Positions 55,676-64,000 of a stretch of DNA of 64,000 nucleotides are shown in pieces. Every line of letters begins with the position of its first letter. Within the stretch, counting starts at the first letter, position 1. The notes beneath the pieces were generated by a model. It saw nothing but the letters and a program-made list of their open reading frames with translations. It was not told where the DNA came from and ran no database searches. The position numbers and the translations under genes are program-made. The stretch comes from DATBGO01 sp963840095 (GTDB lineage: Bacteria; Actinomycetota; Actinomycetes; Streptosporangiales; Streptosporangiaceae), in the NCBI GenBank assembly GCA_963840095.1, contig CAWIXN010000001.1, positions 186,001 to 250,000 on the forward strand, in the 5' to 3' direction.

Positions 55676-56937
55676 CTGGCCCGCGCGGGTCGGCCCGGAC
55701 CGGCCGCCGCACCCAATCGCTTGCTCGTAGCTCTCTGGTAAGCCGCCAGGACCTGCGGGACCTGAAGTTCCCAGCTGAGCGCGCTCGTCAGCCGACGCAG
55801 GCCGGCCTGGCCCATCTCCTGCCGCGCGGCCGGATCATCAATGAGGGCCACGATGCAACTGGCGAGCGAGGCCGAGTCGTTTCGTGTCGCATACAGGCTC
55901 GAGCCGCCGGCGGATATCCGGCCTTCGTGCAGGTCGAACTGAACGATCGGCTTGGCGAGGGCCATATACTCCAGCACCTTGTTCATGGTGGAGATGTCGT
56001 TCATCCGGTTGGCCTCGTCGGGGTTGACGCAGACATCGGCGGTCGCGAGCACGGCACCCAGGTCGTCTTCCGAAAGCCGCCCGGTGAACAGAACCTGATC
56101 GCTGATGCCAGCGGACGCAGCGCGCTCGCGAAGTCGCGGCAGCTCAGGGCCTGAGCCCACCAGGACGAACTGGATATCCTCCCGCCACCAGTCCTTGATG
56201 ATCACGCGGGCAGCGTCGATGAGGTAATCGAGACCGTCCTGGATGCCCATCACCCCGACGTAGCCGACCAGGTACTTACGCCCGTGCCGCCACTCGTCGT
56301 CCGGCGTGGCGCACGCGAACCGGTCGGCCGCTGGCGCCGATCGCACGACGAAAACGTCTTCGCCGGACATCCGGCCGCGTCCTAGGGCGATGTCGCGGTA
56401 GCTGTCGTTGGTCTCGATGGAGACGTCAGAAAACCGGTAAGTGAGCCGCTCGAAAAGCCTGGCGAGCCGGACCTGCCAGCCGTCTTCCCGATGACCCTTC
56501 GCGATCATGAGCTCGGGGCACGCGTCATGGTGGTCGTAGATCAGCGCGGAGCCCAGCGCGATCAGCGGCAGCGCGACCAGGAAGAGCAGATCCGGAGGGT
56601 TGCAGATGTGCACGACTCCAACGCGGTGCTTGAGCCGGATTCCCAGCGCGATACGCAGTTGGGCACCGATCGCGATCCCGTACTCCAGCGCGTAGGCCGC
56701 CGACCGTCGTGCCTCCGGGCCTGGCGCGTAGCGATAGATCCGGATTCCCTCCAGCGTCTCGCGGCGGCGATGATGCTCTCTGGTGGCCGGGCAGACGACA
56801 TGCACCTGATATCCGGCGCCGGTCAGCGCGAGCGCCTCCTGCCAGACGCGCCGGTCGAAAGGCACCGGAAGGTTCTGGACTAGGATCAGGACGTGCGTTC
56901 TTGACCCGCCGCGCTGGCGGTCGCGCCGCCTCACCAC
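55672..56937 (-). CDS. Family 4 glycosyltransferase
   Basis: 421 residues. HVLILVQNLPVPFDRRVWQE, YQVHVVCPATREHHRRRETL, VVHICNPPDLLFLVALPLIA, LIYDHHDACPELMIAKGHRE, then KYLVGYVGVMGIQDGLDYLI, VLVGSGPELPRLRERAASAG, LFTGRLSEDDLGAVLATADV and MNKVLEYMALAKPIVQFDLH (E of the EX7E motif). GT-B fold. GTG start overlaps the dehydrogenase stop. Confidence 0.9.
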   Translation of the reverse strand: MVRRRDRQRGGSRTHVLILVQNLPVPFDRRVWQEALALTGAGYQVHVVCPATREHHRRRETLEGIRIYRYAPGPEARRSAAYALEYGIAIGAQLRIALGIRLKHRVGVVHICNPPDLLFLVALPLIALGSALIYDHHDACPELMIAKGHREDGWQVRLARLFERLTYRFSDVSIETNDSYRDIALGRGRMSGEDVFVVRSAPAADRFACATPDDEWRHGRKYLVGYVGVMGIQDGLDYLIDAARVIIKDWWREDIQFVLVGSGPELPRLRERAASAGISDQVLFTGRLSEDDLGAVLATADVCVNPDEANRMNDISTMNKVLEYMALAKPIVQFDLHEGRISAGGSSLYATRNDSASLASCIVALIDDPAARQEMGQAGLRRLTSALSWELQVPQVLAAYQRATSKRLGAAAGPGRPARAR

Positions 56938-58241
56938 GAGAGCCCCCGGTAGTTGGCGGCCGGGCCCGGAGGGCGGGCGACGCCGGACAGGTCAAGGACC
57001 GGACGGTCGGTGACCATCTCGTACAGCCGGGCGTACGCCGGATTGGCCTGAGCAACGATGATCAGGTCGGCGTCCTTGAGTACTACGTCGAGATCGTCGC
57101 TGAGCATGGGCGCGATGTGCGGATGCATTTTCTCCAGATACGCTCGGTTAGCGCCGACCAGGCGGCTCAGGTTGACATACTCGTCATGAATACCGATCTC
57201 ATAGCCTTTGCCGATCAGCCGTTCAGCCAATTCGAGCATGGCGCTCTCGCGGAGATCGTCTGTTCCGGGCTTGAACGCCACGCCGAGCAGCGCGATCCGC
57301 TTCACCCCGTATTCCTGAATCGCCCGCAATGCCGCCTCGACCTGCGACCGGTTACTGGTGAGTACGGCCTCGATCACAGGGATCTCCACGCCGAGCTGGC
57401 GCGCGCGATAAACGAGGGTCCGAAGGTCTTTGGGTAGGCAGGACCCGCCAAAGGCATATCCAGGCGTCAGGTAGGCCGCGGAGATGTTGAGCCGGGTGTC
57501 GGATTTGAACACATTCATAACTTCGTGACTATCGATTGTAAGTGAGGAACAGAACCTGCCTATCTCGTTGGCAAAGGCGACCTTGAGCGCATGCCATGAG
57601 TTATCGGTCAGCTTGACCATTTCAGCCACCCGTATGCTCGTGGCGGTAACACGGTGCGCATAGGGACCGAAGATTGCGGTTGCGCATTCGAGCGTACGAG
57701 TGTCAGTGGCGCCCACCACGGTCTTGGCCGGATGCTGGTAGTCGTGGATCGCGGATCCCTCCCGGAGGAACTCGGGCGAGAATGCGACGCCGAAGTCCTG
57801 GCCGCATCTCTTTCCTGAGATTTCTTCCAACCGTGGTATGACCCGTCCCTCCGTCGTACCAGGGGGGACCGTGGAGGTCAGCATGACCAGATGCCAGGAT
57901 GGCGAGTCGTGCAGCGTACGAGCGACCTCCTCGACGACCCGGTCCAGGTCAGCCAGCTGCGAGTCACCAGAAGAGGCGCTCGGAGTGCCGACGCAAATGA
58001 TCGTTGCTTCGCTGCCACCTACGGCCCGGCGCAGGTTGGGCGTTGCCGAAAGCCTGCGCTGCGCGACATTCCGCTCGATCAGCTCGGTCAAGCCTGGCTC
58101 CATGATGGGGCTCTGGCCTTCGTTGAGCCGTAATACCTTTGTCTCATTAATATCGACAACTACGACATTATTGCCGCTGTCCGCCAGGCAGGCTGCCGCG
58201 ACCGCCCCGACGTACCCGAGGCCGAGGACGCTGATCTGCAT
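56931..58241 (-). CDS. UDP-glucose/GDP-mannose dehydrogenase family protein
   Basis: 436 residues; GGAGG seven bases before ATG 58241. ISVLGLGYVGAVAAACLADS (NAD site), IICVGTPSASSGDSQLADLD, TSTVPPGTTEGRVIP, VAFSPEFLREGSAIHDYQHP, KLTDNSWHALKVAFANEIGR and the catalytic Cys in GYAFGGSCLPKDLRTLVYRA, plus the C-terminal domain LLGVAFKPGTDDLRESAMLE. The spacing looks closer to GDP-mannose dehydrogenase (AlgD) than to UDP-glucose dehydrogenase. It makes a uronic-acid nucleotide sugar. First gene of the operon that continues with GT4, GT2 and DUF6492, all overlapping. Confidence 0.9.
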   Translation of the reverse strand: MQISVLGLGYVGAVAAACLADSGNNVVVVDINETKVLRLNEGQSPIMEPGLTELIERNVAQRRLSATPNLRRAVGGSEATIICVGTPSASSGDSQLADLDRVVEEVARTLHDSPSWHLVMLTSTVPPGTTEGRVIPRLEEISGKRCGQDFGVAFSPEFLREGSAIHDYQHPAKTVVGATDTRTLECATAIFGPYAHRVTATSIRVAEMVKLTDNSWHALKVAFANEIGRFCSSLTIDSHEVMNVFKSDTRLNISAAYLTPGYAFGGSCLPKDLRTLVYRARQLGVEIPVIEAVLTSNRSQVEAALRAIQEYGVKRIALLGVAFKPGTDDLRESAMLELAERLIGKGYEIGIHDEYVNLSRLVGANRAYLEKMHPHIAPMLSDDLDVVLKDADLIIVAQANPAYARLYEMVTDRPVLDLSGVARPPGPAANYRGLSW

Positions 58242-58477
58242 CAGGATCCCTCCAGGACAAAGTCACTTCTACCGCCCGCCATAGGGTGCTGCAAGTGGCG
58301 AAAGTGGCGCAGCGTCATGCCGCAACCGAGCGCATGTCTGCCAGCCTGAGTTGGTCCAAGGGCCTGGCCAGGCCCACGGACTGGCCCACCGAAACCGCTA
58401 GCAACACCGGGTAATCGCCTGACTGCAATGTGTGAGATCATAGTCGGGATGGGCTCGCGGCGTCTACGGTTCTCCGC

Positions 58478-58863
58478 ATGGAGGCACTCGAAGTTGATGG
58501 CGCGCGGGTCTTCACTCCGCGCCTTTACTCAGACCGGCGCGGAACCTTTCTTGAATAATTTCGTGATGCCGACATGGGAGCCGATTTGGCTCGTACTATG
58601 CGCGTTGCGCAGGCCAACTGCTGAGTGTCCCGCCGTGGGGTCGTCAGGGGAATCCACTTCTCCGAAGTTTCCGCCCGGTCAGGCGAAATATGTGACTTGC
58701 GTCCAGGGCGCAATTCTGGACGTTGTCGTCGACCTTCGGGTCTGTTCGCCCGGTTACGCGCTGGGCAGCGGTACAGCTCGACGATGAGGGCAGGCGCGCC
58801 GTCTTCCTGGCCGAGGGGCTGGGCCACGCGTTCATGGTGGCGGGGCCCCCGCCGAGTAGCTGA
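58478..58863 (+). pseudogene. rmlC: dTDP-4-dehydrorhamnose 3,5-epimerase, broken
   Basis: MEALEVDGARVFTPRLYSDR and RGTFLE start a normal RmlC, followed at once by a stop codon, then FRDADMGADLARTMRVAQAN, another stop, VSRRGVVRGIHFSEV (catalytic His region), a frameshift to PPGQAKYVTCVQGAILDVVV and another to QLDDEGRRAVFLAEGLGHAF. The C-terminal third is absent. It sits opposite and convergent to the rmlD remnant. Confidence 0.78.
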
Positions 58864-58867
58864 GAGC

Positions 58868-59582
58868 TCACGTCACGAGTCCTGGCCAGGCCCGCCGCAG
58901 CGCCGCCCGCCAGTCGCCGATCGGCTCGATCCCGGCCGCGGCGCCCCGAGCGTGGCCGAGAACGCTGTACGCGGGGCGGGCCGCGGGCCGCGGATAGGCA
59001 GCGCTGGTAGTTGGCCGTACCCGGTCCTGGCCGACCCCCAGCAGCCGGAAGACCTCTCTGGCCAGCCCGAACCATGAGGTCCCACCTGAGCTGGTCGCAT
59101 GGTAGATGCCCGGTGCCGCGTCCGAGGAGACGAGCGCGAAGATCTGCCCAGCGACATCTTCCGTCCAGGTTGGCTGCCCGATCTGGTCGGTGACCACGTC
59201 CACGGTCGGCCGCTCGTCTGCGAGCCGGACCATCGTCGTTACGAAGTTGGGCCCGTGTGCCCCGTACAACCAGGCGGTCCGCACCACGTAGCCGCGTGCG
59301 GACAGAGGCCGAGCACGGCCTGCTCCCCGGCGAGCTTCGTGCGGCCGTAAGCGGCACGCGGAGCAGGGGCATCATCTTCCGCATACGGCCGCCTGCCGGT
59401 CCCGCCGAACACGTAGTCGGTCGAGATGTGCACAAGCGGCGGCCGACGGCGACCGCGGCCCCGTCGGTCACATCGAGTTCGGCCCGGGCCAGGCCGGTCA
59501 CCTGCTCGCCGCTGCGGCGGAGAACTGTGACCAGATCATGGCCGAGCATTCCCCCGGCTCCGGCGACCAGCCACCGGCTCAT
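58868..59582 (-). pseudogene. rmlD: dTDP-4-dehydrorhamnose reductase, internally deleted and frameshifted
   Basis: ATG 59582 overlaps the rmlB stop (TGATG). N-terminal SRWLVAGAGGMLGHDLVTVL and RAELDVTDGAAVAV are normal. The sequence then jumps straight to LVHISTDYVFGGTGRRPYAE, in another frame: roughly 50 codons are missing. A second shift near 59300 leads to VVRTAWLYGAHGPNF and the C-terminal part, ending at 58868. The catalytic YGRTK motif survives, but the NADPH-domain deletion makes it non-functional. Confidence 0.8.
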
Positions 59583-60628
59583 CAGTCGGATGCGCTTCGT
59601 GCGCTCGTTCCGAGCTGTTCAAAAGCCGCAGGCCCGGCGGACTCACCCGCAGTGCGGCGCGGCTGCCTGAGCGGCTGCCACCAGTGGCGGTTCTCCCGGT
59701 ACCACTGCACGGTCGCGCTCAGCCCATCGGGGAACGGGGTGCGCGGCGCATAGCCAAGCGCCCGCAGCGCCGAGTCGTCCAGGGAGTACCTGCGGTCGTG
59801 CCCCTTCCTGTCCTGGACGCGAGCGACCATGTCCCAGCCCGCGCCGCAGCATTCCAGCAGTGCCTGGGTTAACTCGGTATTGGTCAGTTCCACATTGCCG
59901 TCGATGTGGTAGATGGTCCCTGGCTTACCACGCTCGGCGACCAGCTGAATGCCGCGGCAATGGTCGTCCACATGCACCCAACCGCGCACATTCAGGCCGT
60001 CGCCGTATAACGGCACCTGCAGACCGTCGAGAAGGTTCGTGACGAACAGCGGGATCACTTTCTCGGGGAACTGGTACGGGCCGTAGTTGTTGCAGCAGCG
60101 GGTGATGCTGACGTCGAGCCCGTGAGTACGGGCATAAGCCAGGGCCATAAGGTCGCCGCCGGCCTTGGCGGCAGCGTAGGGCGAGTTCGGCGCGAGCGGC
60201 GCCGCCTCCGACCATGACCCCTCCGCCACGCTGCCGTATACCTCGTCGGTAGAGACCTGGACCATCCGCCGTGTCCCCGCATCCAGGCAGGCCTGCAGCA
60301 GGACCTGGACACCCGTGACGTTCGCGGCGACGAAATCGGATGCGCCGTCGATGGACCTGTCGACGTGAGTCTCGGCGGCGAAGTTGATCACGACGTCATG
60401 GCCGGGGACGACCGCGGCGAGCAGCACGGGATCACAGATGTCGCCGCGGATGAAGCTGAATCGCGGGCTGCGGGCGACTGGCTCCAGGTTGGCCAGGTTG
60501 CCTGCGTAAGTGAGCTTGTCCAGGACGGTTACCTTGGCACCATGGAACCCGGGATAGCCGTCGGCTAGCAGTGTGCGCACGTAGTGCGAGCCGATGAAGC
60601 CTGCGCCGCCCGTCACCAGGACTCTCAT
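59582..60628 (-). CDS. rmlB: dTDP-glucose 4,6-dehydratase
   Basis: 348 residues; ATG 60628 overlaps the rmlA stop (ATGA). Extended SDR fold: RVLVTGGAGFIGSHYVRTLL (NAD), DKLTYAGNLANLEPV, INFAAETHVDRSIDGASDFV, the Thr-Asp-Glu of VQVSTDEVYGSV, YAAAKAGGDLMALAYARTHG (YxxxK), TRCCNNYGPYQFPEKVIPLF and GWVHVDDHCRGIQLV. It converts dTDP-glucose to dTDP-4-keto-6-deoxyglucose, a precursor of rhamnose and other deoxysugars. Confidence 0.95.
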   Translation of the reverse strand: MRVLVTGGAGFIGSHYVRTLLADGYPGFHGAKVTVLDKLTYAGNLANLEPVARSPRFSFIRGDICDPVLLAAVVPGHDVVINFAAETHVDRSIDGASDFVAANVTGVQVLLQACLDAGTRRMVQVSTDEVYGSVAEGSWSEAAPLAPNSPYAAAKAGGDLMALAYARTHGLDVSITRCCNNYGPYQFPEKVIPLFVTNLLDGLQVPLYGDGLNVRGWVHVDDHCRGIQLVAERGKPGTIYHIDGNVELTNTELTQALLECCGAGWDMVARVQDRKGHDRRYSLDDSALRALGYAPRTPFPDGLSATVQWYRENRHWWQPLRQPRRTAGESAGPAAFEQLGTSARSASD

Positions 60629-61692
60629 GAGCTGATCTGCACTCTGCTGTGATCTCCGAGGACCAGCCGGTGCGCACGGGGCGTCCTGGGCGCGGGAGTC
60701 ACCTCCACGTGATGGCCGATGAGCGACGCCTCGATCCGCCTGACGCCACGGACCGAGGCGCCGGGCAGCATGATCGAGTACTCGATCTCGCTGTCGATGA
60801 CCACGCAGTTGTCGGCCACCGACGTGAATGGTCCGATGTACGAGCCGTCCACCCGGGTGCCGCGGCCGATGATGGCGGGCCCGACGATACGGGACCGGCT
60901 GACCACGGCGCCGCTGTCGATCACCACCCGGCCGATCAGCTCGCTGGCGCTGTCGACCACGCCCTGGCACCGCGTTTGGATGCCCTCCAGAACCATGCAG
61001 TTGACTTCGAGCATGTCGGCGACATTCCCGGTGTCCTTCCAGTATCCCGAGATGGTGGTGCAGGCCACCTTGCGGCCATGGTCAATCAGCCACTGCAGGG
61101 CCTCGGTGATCTCGAGCTCGCTCCGCCAGGACGGCCGCAGTTGCCGCACCGCTTCATGCACGGCCGGGGTGAAAAGGTAGACGCCGACTAGCGCGAGATC
61201 GCTTTTCGGGTGGCTGGGCTTCTCCACCAGGCCGATTACCTGGCCCGCGTCGTCAAGCTCGGCGACCCCGAACTGGCGCGGATCGGGCACGGTGGTCAGC
61301 ATGATCTGCGCGTCCGGGCGCGCCGAGGAGAATTCGTCGACCAGCGCCGTGATCCCGCCGACGATGAAATTATCGCCGAGATACATGACGAAGTCATCGT
61401 CACCGAGGTAATCGCGCGCGACCAGCACCGCGTGAGCCAGGCCGAGTGGTGCGTCCTGGCTGATATAGGTCGCGCTGAGCCCGAACGCCCGACCATCGCC
61501 GACCGCAGCCCTGATGGCCGGGGCGGTCTCCCCGACGATGATCCCGACATCGCTGATGCCAGCGTCGGCGATGGCCTCCAGGCCGTAGAATAAAACGGGC
61601 TTATTGGCCACCGGGAGCAATTGCTTGGCGGACGTGTGGGTAATGGGCCGGAGCCGACTGCCGGACCCTCCAGCCAGCACCAGGGCTTTCAT
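60625..61692 (-). CDS. rmlA: Glucose-1-phosphate thymidylyltransferase, long form
   Basis: 355 residues from ATG 61692. ALVLAGGSGSRLRPITHTSA and KQLLPVANKPVLFYGLEAI (nucleotide site), YLGDNFIVGGI, VEKPSHPKSDLALVGVYLF and GYWKDTGNVADML. A C-terminal left-handed beta-helix (VVIDSGAVVSRSRIVGPAII, GSYIGPFTSVADNCVVIDSE) makes it the long variant of the family, ~60 residues beyond RmlA. Makes dTDP-glucose for rmlB. With rmlC and rmlD damaged nearby, rhamnose needs intact copies elsewhere, or the product is another deoxysugar. Confidence 0.92.
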   Translation of the reverse strand: MKALVLAGGSGSRLRPITHTSAKQLLPVANKPVLFYGLEAIADAGISDVGIIVGETAPAIRAAVGDGRAFGLSATYISQDAPLGLAHAVLVARDYLGDDDFVMYLGDNFIVGGITALVDEFSSARPDAQIMLTTVPDPRQFGVAELDDAGQVIGLVEKPSHPKSDLALVGVYLFTPAVHEAVRQLRPSWRSELEITEALQWLIDHGRKVACTTISGYWKDTGNVADMLEVNCMVLEGIQTRCQGVVDSASELIGRVVIDSGAVVSRSRIVGPAIIGRGTRVDGSYIGPFTSVADNCVVIDSEIEYSIMLPGASVRGVRRIEASLIGHHVEVTPAPRTPRAHRLVLGDHSRVQISS

Positions 61693-62496
61693 GGGGTACC
61701 AAGCTAGCGCGCCCAGGGCCGACATGTGGCGCCGGAAAGAAAGAGGCCATTAAGCCGGGGCTATCCGTACCCCATGGGTTGGCCAGCCGCAATCAATGCG
61801 GTGGCAGAATCGCATACACGGCCGGGCATTTCAGCCGATCCAGGATGCGGCCGGCAGCTGACCCGGCCACCCCGCGTCCGCGCGCCCGGCCCCGCCGCGC
61901 CCGGGGCCGCGCCCGGCCCCGCCGCGCCCGGCCCCGCCGCGCCCGGGGCCGCGTCCGCCCGCGGGCCTGGCCCGCTTGCGCGGAGCCTGGCCCGCCTGCG
62001 CGGAGCCTGGCCCGCCTGCGCGGAGCCTGGCCCGCCTGCGCGGAGCCTGGCCCGCCTGCGCGGGGCCCGGCCCGGGCAGACTGGTGGTGGGCAAGTTCGC
62101 CGACCGGCATCACGTGCCGCTGGCGACCCTGGTGCGGCTGGCCAACAGGGCCGACCAGCATCTGCTCCGGCGCACCGGGGTGCCGCTGGCCTACTACGCG
62201 CTATTCACGCCTTGTCAGAGCCCGCCCTAGCCGCCAGGCGGCGTCTCCTGGGACACTTCTGTCACTATTACCTCAGAATTCACGGACAAAGCGCGAAGAA
62301 CCCGGTGCCGCGCCCGATGAATCCGGGGATCGATACTGAGATTTCCTGATCGATTCCGGGATCCATCAGGCCGCGGGTCAGCTGCTAGCCGCCTGCGCCA
62401 AGATCACCAAGCTTGTGCGGGCCCGCGCCTTCTTGACCGGCCGGTGCGCACGTGAGACGTCTCGTCGATGGCTGTGCACGCGGTGGAGCCTGAGTC
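61693..62496. other. Repeat-rich region with no certain gene
   Basis: 61880-61960 is built of overlapping gccccgccgcgcccgg units. 61961-62060 carries five 20-bp units cggagcctggcccgcctgcg (first one diverged) in perfect register. After this, a frame through 62070-62230 reads GRLVVGKFADRHHVPLATLV then RLANRADQHLLRRTGVPLAY, which has protein-like composition but which I cannot assign; it may be the tail of a lost gene. Frames that cross the repeats are artefacts. Confidence 0.6.
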
Positions 62497-62631
62497 GCGC
62501 TGCCGCTGGCCGCCTTCGGGCTCCTCAACCCGCCGATCGCAGCGGGCGCGATGACCTCGTCGTCGGGCTTTGTCGTCCGGAACAGCCTGCGGCTGCGCAG
62601 GTTCCGCGGCACGCGGGCTGCCGGGCCCTAG
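62497..62631 (+). pseudogene. C-terminal remnant of a copper-type P-type ATPase
   Basis: Reads ALPLAAFGLLNPPIAAGAMT then SSSGFVVRNSLRLRRFRG and a stop at 62629-62631. This is the last two-helix segment of CopA-type ATPases (usual form NP-x-IAGAAMAFSSVFVVSNSLRLRRF). No catalytic domains upstream. Its stop overlaps the stop of the convergent transporter. Confidence 0.72.
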
Positions 62632-63740
62632 TCGCGGCCTGCCGCCTTCGCGGCGGCCAGGTCCCACTTCTGCTCGATCTTGCCGAAACGCCAGACCGAC
62701 AAGGCGATGGCCCAGGTGAGGACGAAGACGCCGACGATCACGAAGCCGGCGGTGTTGATGTTGAAATTCTCCAGCCATCCCCAGCCGCGGCCGGTGAGGT
62801 GGCCGTCCTGGCCGAGCAGGCCGAGGACTTCGACGGCACCGATAAGCACCGCCACGAACACCGAGAGCGCGGTGATGGTGAGGTTGTAGAACACCTTGCG
62901 AACCGGTCGGGCGAAGGCCCAGTCGTAGGCGAAGTTCATGAAGCAGCCATCGGCGGTGTCGAACAGGCTCATGCCGGCGGCGAAGAGGATTGGCAACGAC
63001 AGCACCGCGTAGAAAGGCAGGCCCCCGACGACCGCCGTGCCGGCCAGGACGAGCAGAGCGACCTCGGTCGCGGTATCGAAACCGAGGCCGAACAGGAAGC
63101 CGATCGGGTACATCTTCCAGGGCGTATCGATCCGGCGGGCTAGCGGCCCGAGGAACCGGTTCATCAGGCCGCGCTTGTTCAGCTGCTCTTCCAGTTGCCG
63201 GTCGTCGTAGGCACCGGCGCGCATCTCACGAAATACCCGGACGATTCCTGCCAGAATGACCACGTTCAGTGCGGCGATCAAGAACAGGAAGAAACCGGAT
63301 ACCAGAGTGCCGATGATGTTCGTGGTGTACTGGAGGTGCGAGTTAGCGTTCTTCACCTGATCGTCTAGGGCGCGGATGCCGAAGTTCAGCAGCAGCGCCA
63401 GCAGGAACACCACCGTGGAGTGCCCGAGCGAGAAGAAGAACCCGACCGAGAGCGGTCGCTTGCCCTCGCTGACGAGCTTGCGGGTGGTGTTGTCGATCGC
63501 CGCGATGTGGTCAGCGTCGAATGCGTGCCGCATGCCCAGGGTGTAGGCCAGGATCCCGGTCCCGAAGCCGAAGATCTCGGTCTTGTTGATGTGGTAGTGG
63601 CCGCCTGCGGCGGCGGCCAGCATTCCCCAGCCCAGCACGTTCAGCCCGATGATCGTCGCCACCATAGCGGCGGCTCTGGTCCACTCGCGCGGCGTGAGCC
63701 CGTCGCGGATCTTGATCAGACGGGCGCGCGGATCAGCCAT
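62628..63740 (-). CDS. NiCoT-family nickel/cobalt transporter
   Basis: 370 residues; GGGGAG six bases before ATG 63740. Eight membrane helices and the family signature HX4DH in LGMRHAFDADHIAAIDNTTR, plus FFSLGHSTVVFLLALLLNFG, FLFGLGFDTATEVALLVLAG and SLFDTADGCFMNFAYDWAFA. It imports Ni2+ and/or Co2+ (HoxN/NixA type), for use by urease, hydrogenase, Ni-superoxide dismutase or cobalamin. A Nur-like box in its promoter argues for nickel. Confidence 0.93.
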   Translation of the reverse strand: MADPRARLIKIRDGLTPREWTRAAAMVATIIGLNVLGWGMLAAAAGGHYHINKTEIFGFGTGILAYTLGMRHAFDADHIAAIDNTTRKLVSEGKRPLSVGFFFSLGHSTVVFLLALLLNFGIRALDDQVKNANSHLQYTTNIIGTLVSGFFLFLIAALNVVILAGIVRVFREMRAGAYDDRQLEEQLNKRGLMNRFLGPLARRIDTPWKMYPIGFLFGLGFDTATEVALLVLAGTAVVGGLPFYAVLSLPILFAAGMSLFDTADGCFMNFAYDWAFARPVRKVFYNLTITALSVFVAVLIGAVEVLGLLGQDGHLTGRGWGWLENFNINTAGFVIVGVFVLTWAIALSVWRFGKIEQKWDLAAAKAAGRD

Positions 63741-63787
63741 CGCTGCTCCCCTCGGCTGCTCAAGATTGTCGGCAGCTCAATATCGCC

Positions 63788-63817
63788 AGTGTAGGAATTC
63801 CTGCAACAAACTTGCAA
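63788..63817 (-). promoter_or_regulatory. Nickel-transporter promoter with a Nur-box-like operator
   Basis: On the minus strand TTGCAA (63817-63812), five bases, TTGCAG (63806-63801) matches the actinomycete Nur consensus tTGCaa-N5-ttGCAA with one mismatch. The same TTGCAA can act as -35, with TACACT (63793-63788) as -10 at an 18-base spacing. Nickel-bound Nur would sit on the promoter and repress the transporter. Confidence 0.6.
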
Positions 63818-63900
63818 TAGCGTATAGCTGGTAGCTGCGAGCGGGTGAGAGTGCCCGCGTGCCTTCCGCTTCCAGTGCCTGCCGGATAGCCTGACGATAT

Positions 63901-64000
63901 ATGAGCAGTCGTTCAGATGATCAGGTGTCGGCGGACCCGGAGCAGGACTCGGCCAGGGTGGTCGACGCGGGCCGGGTCGCGGTGGTCTCGGCTGCCATGC
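63901..64000 (+). CDS. Start of an unidentified gene, cut by the window edge
   Basis: ATG 63901 opens MSSRSDDQVSADPEQDSARV then VDAGRVAVVSAAM and runs off the window. A hydrophilic N-terminus followed by a more hydrophobic start of a domain. Too short to assign. Confidence 0.4.
   Translation, partial: MSSRSDDQVSADPEQDSARVVDAGRVAVVSAAM

Noticed and set aside
61726..62349. Two overlapping plus-strand frames of ~190-207 codons
   Set aside because: Generated by GC-only repeats; composition almost only Ala, Pro, Arg and Gly.

Overview
The window is very GC-rich, uses many GTG starts and packs genes tightly with ATGA or GTGA overlaps. With a WhiB protein, a SigB/F-type sigma factor with MEDS and STAS regulators, a stand-alone LigD polymerase, and treY/treZ/treX, it points to a filamentous soil actinomycete. 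A Streptosporangiales- or Catenulisporales-like organism is my guess; no rRNA or tRNA gene is present to settle it.

Layout. 1-14 kb: a wrecked enolase-superfamily gene, a DUF6328 membrane protein, a two-HKD phospholipase D-like protein, a LigD-type polymerase, a frameshifted CYTH-CHAD gene, the trehalose/glycogen operon treY-treZ-glgX (debranching plus trehalose formation from maltodextrin) and an FAD monooxygenase. 14-30 kb: a regulatory stretch with a STAS protein and a MEDS/ATPase protein, MarR, a SigB/F-type sigma factor, a receiver-SpoIIE phosphatase / CHASE3 histidine kinase / receiver operon, and WhiB. Inside it lies a tightly coupled cluster (42-aa ORF, acyl-CoA dehydrogenase, PIG-L deacetylase, NodS-like methyltransferase, GT2) that looks like a small uncharacterised glycoconjugate pathway, plus a frameshifted CorA gene. 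30-33 kb: gene debris and a large secreted RCC1-FN3-ricin protein.

33-62 kb is an exopolysaccharide region: priming sugar transferase, several glycosyltransferases, two tandem parallel beta-helix proteins, a Wzy-like polymerase, two small Wzz-like proteins, a flippase, UDP-GlcNAc 2-epimerase, a UDP-glucose/GDP-mannose dehydrogenase operon and rmlA-rmlB. Between about 44 and 50 kb, and again at 58.4-59.6 kb, many genes are broken (second UDP-glucose dehydrogenase, methyltransferase, two glycosyltransferases, rmlC, rmlD). A small secreted ricin lectin at 38.2 kb is a relative of the tail of the RCC1 protein, and both have the same promoter-proximal motif. 62-64 kb: a nickel/cobalt transporter with a Nur-box-like operator.

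Recurring themes are tandem minisatellites of 13-20 bp (several crossing or ending genes), gene tails kept next to intact genes while the rest of the gene is gone, and many single-base frameshifts. The frameshifts could be real decay or, in part, assembly error; the sequence alone cannot separate these for genes with one shift, but genes with several shifts, stops and deletions are most likely true pseudogenes.
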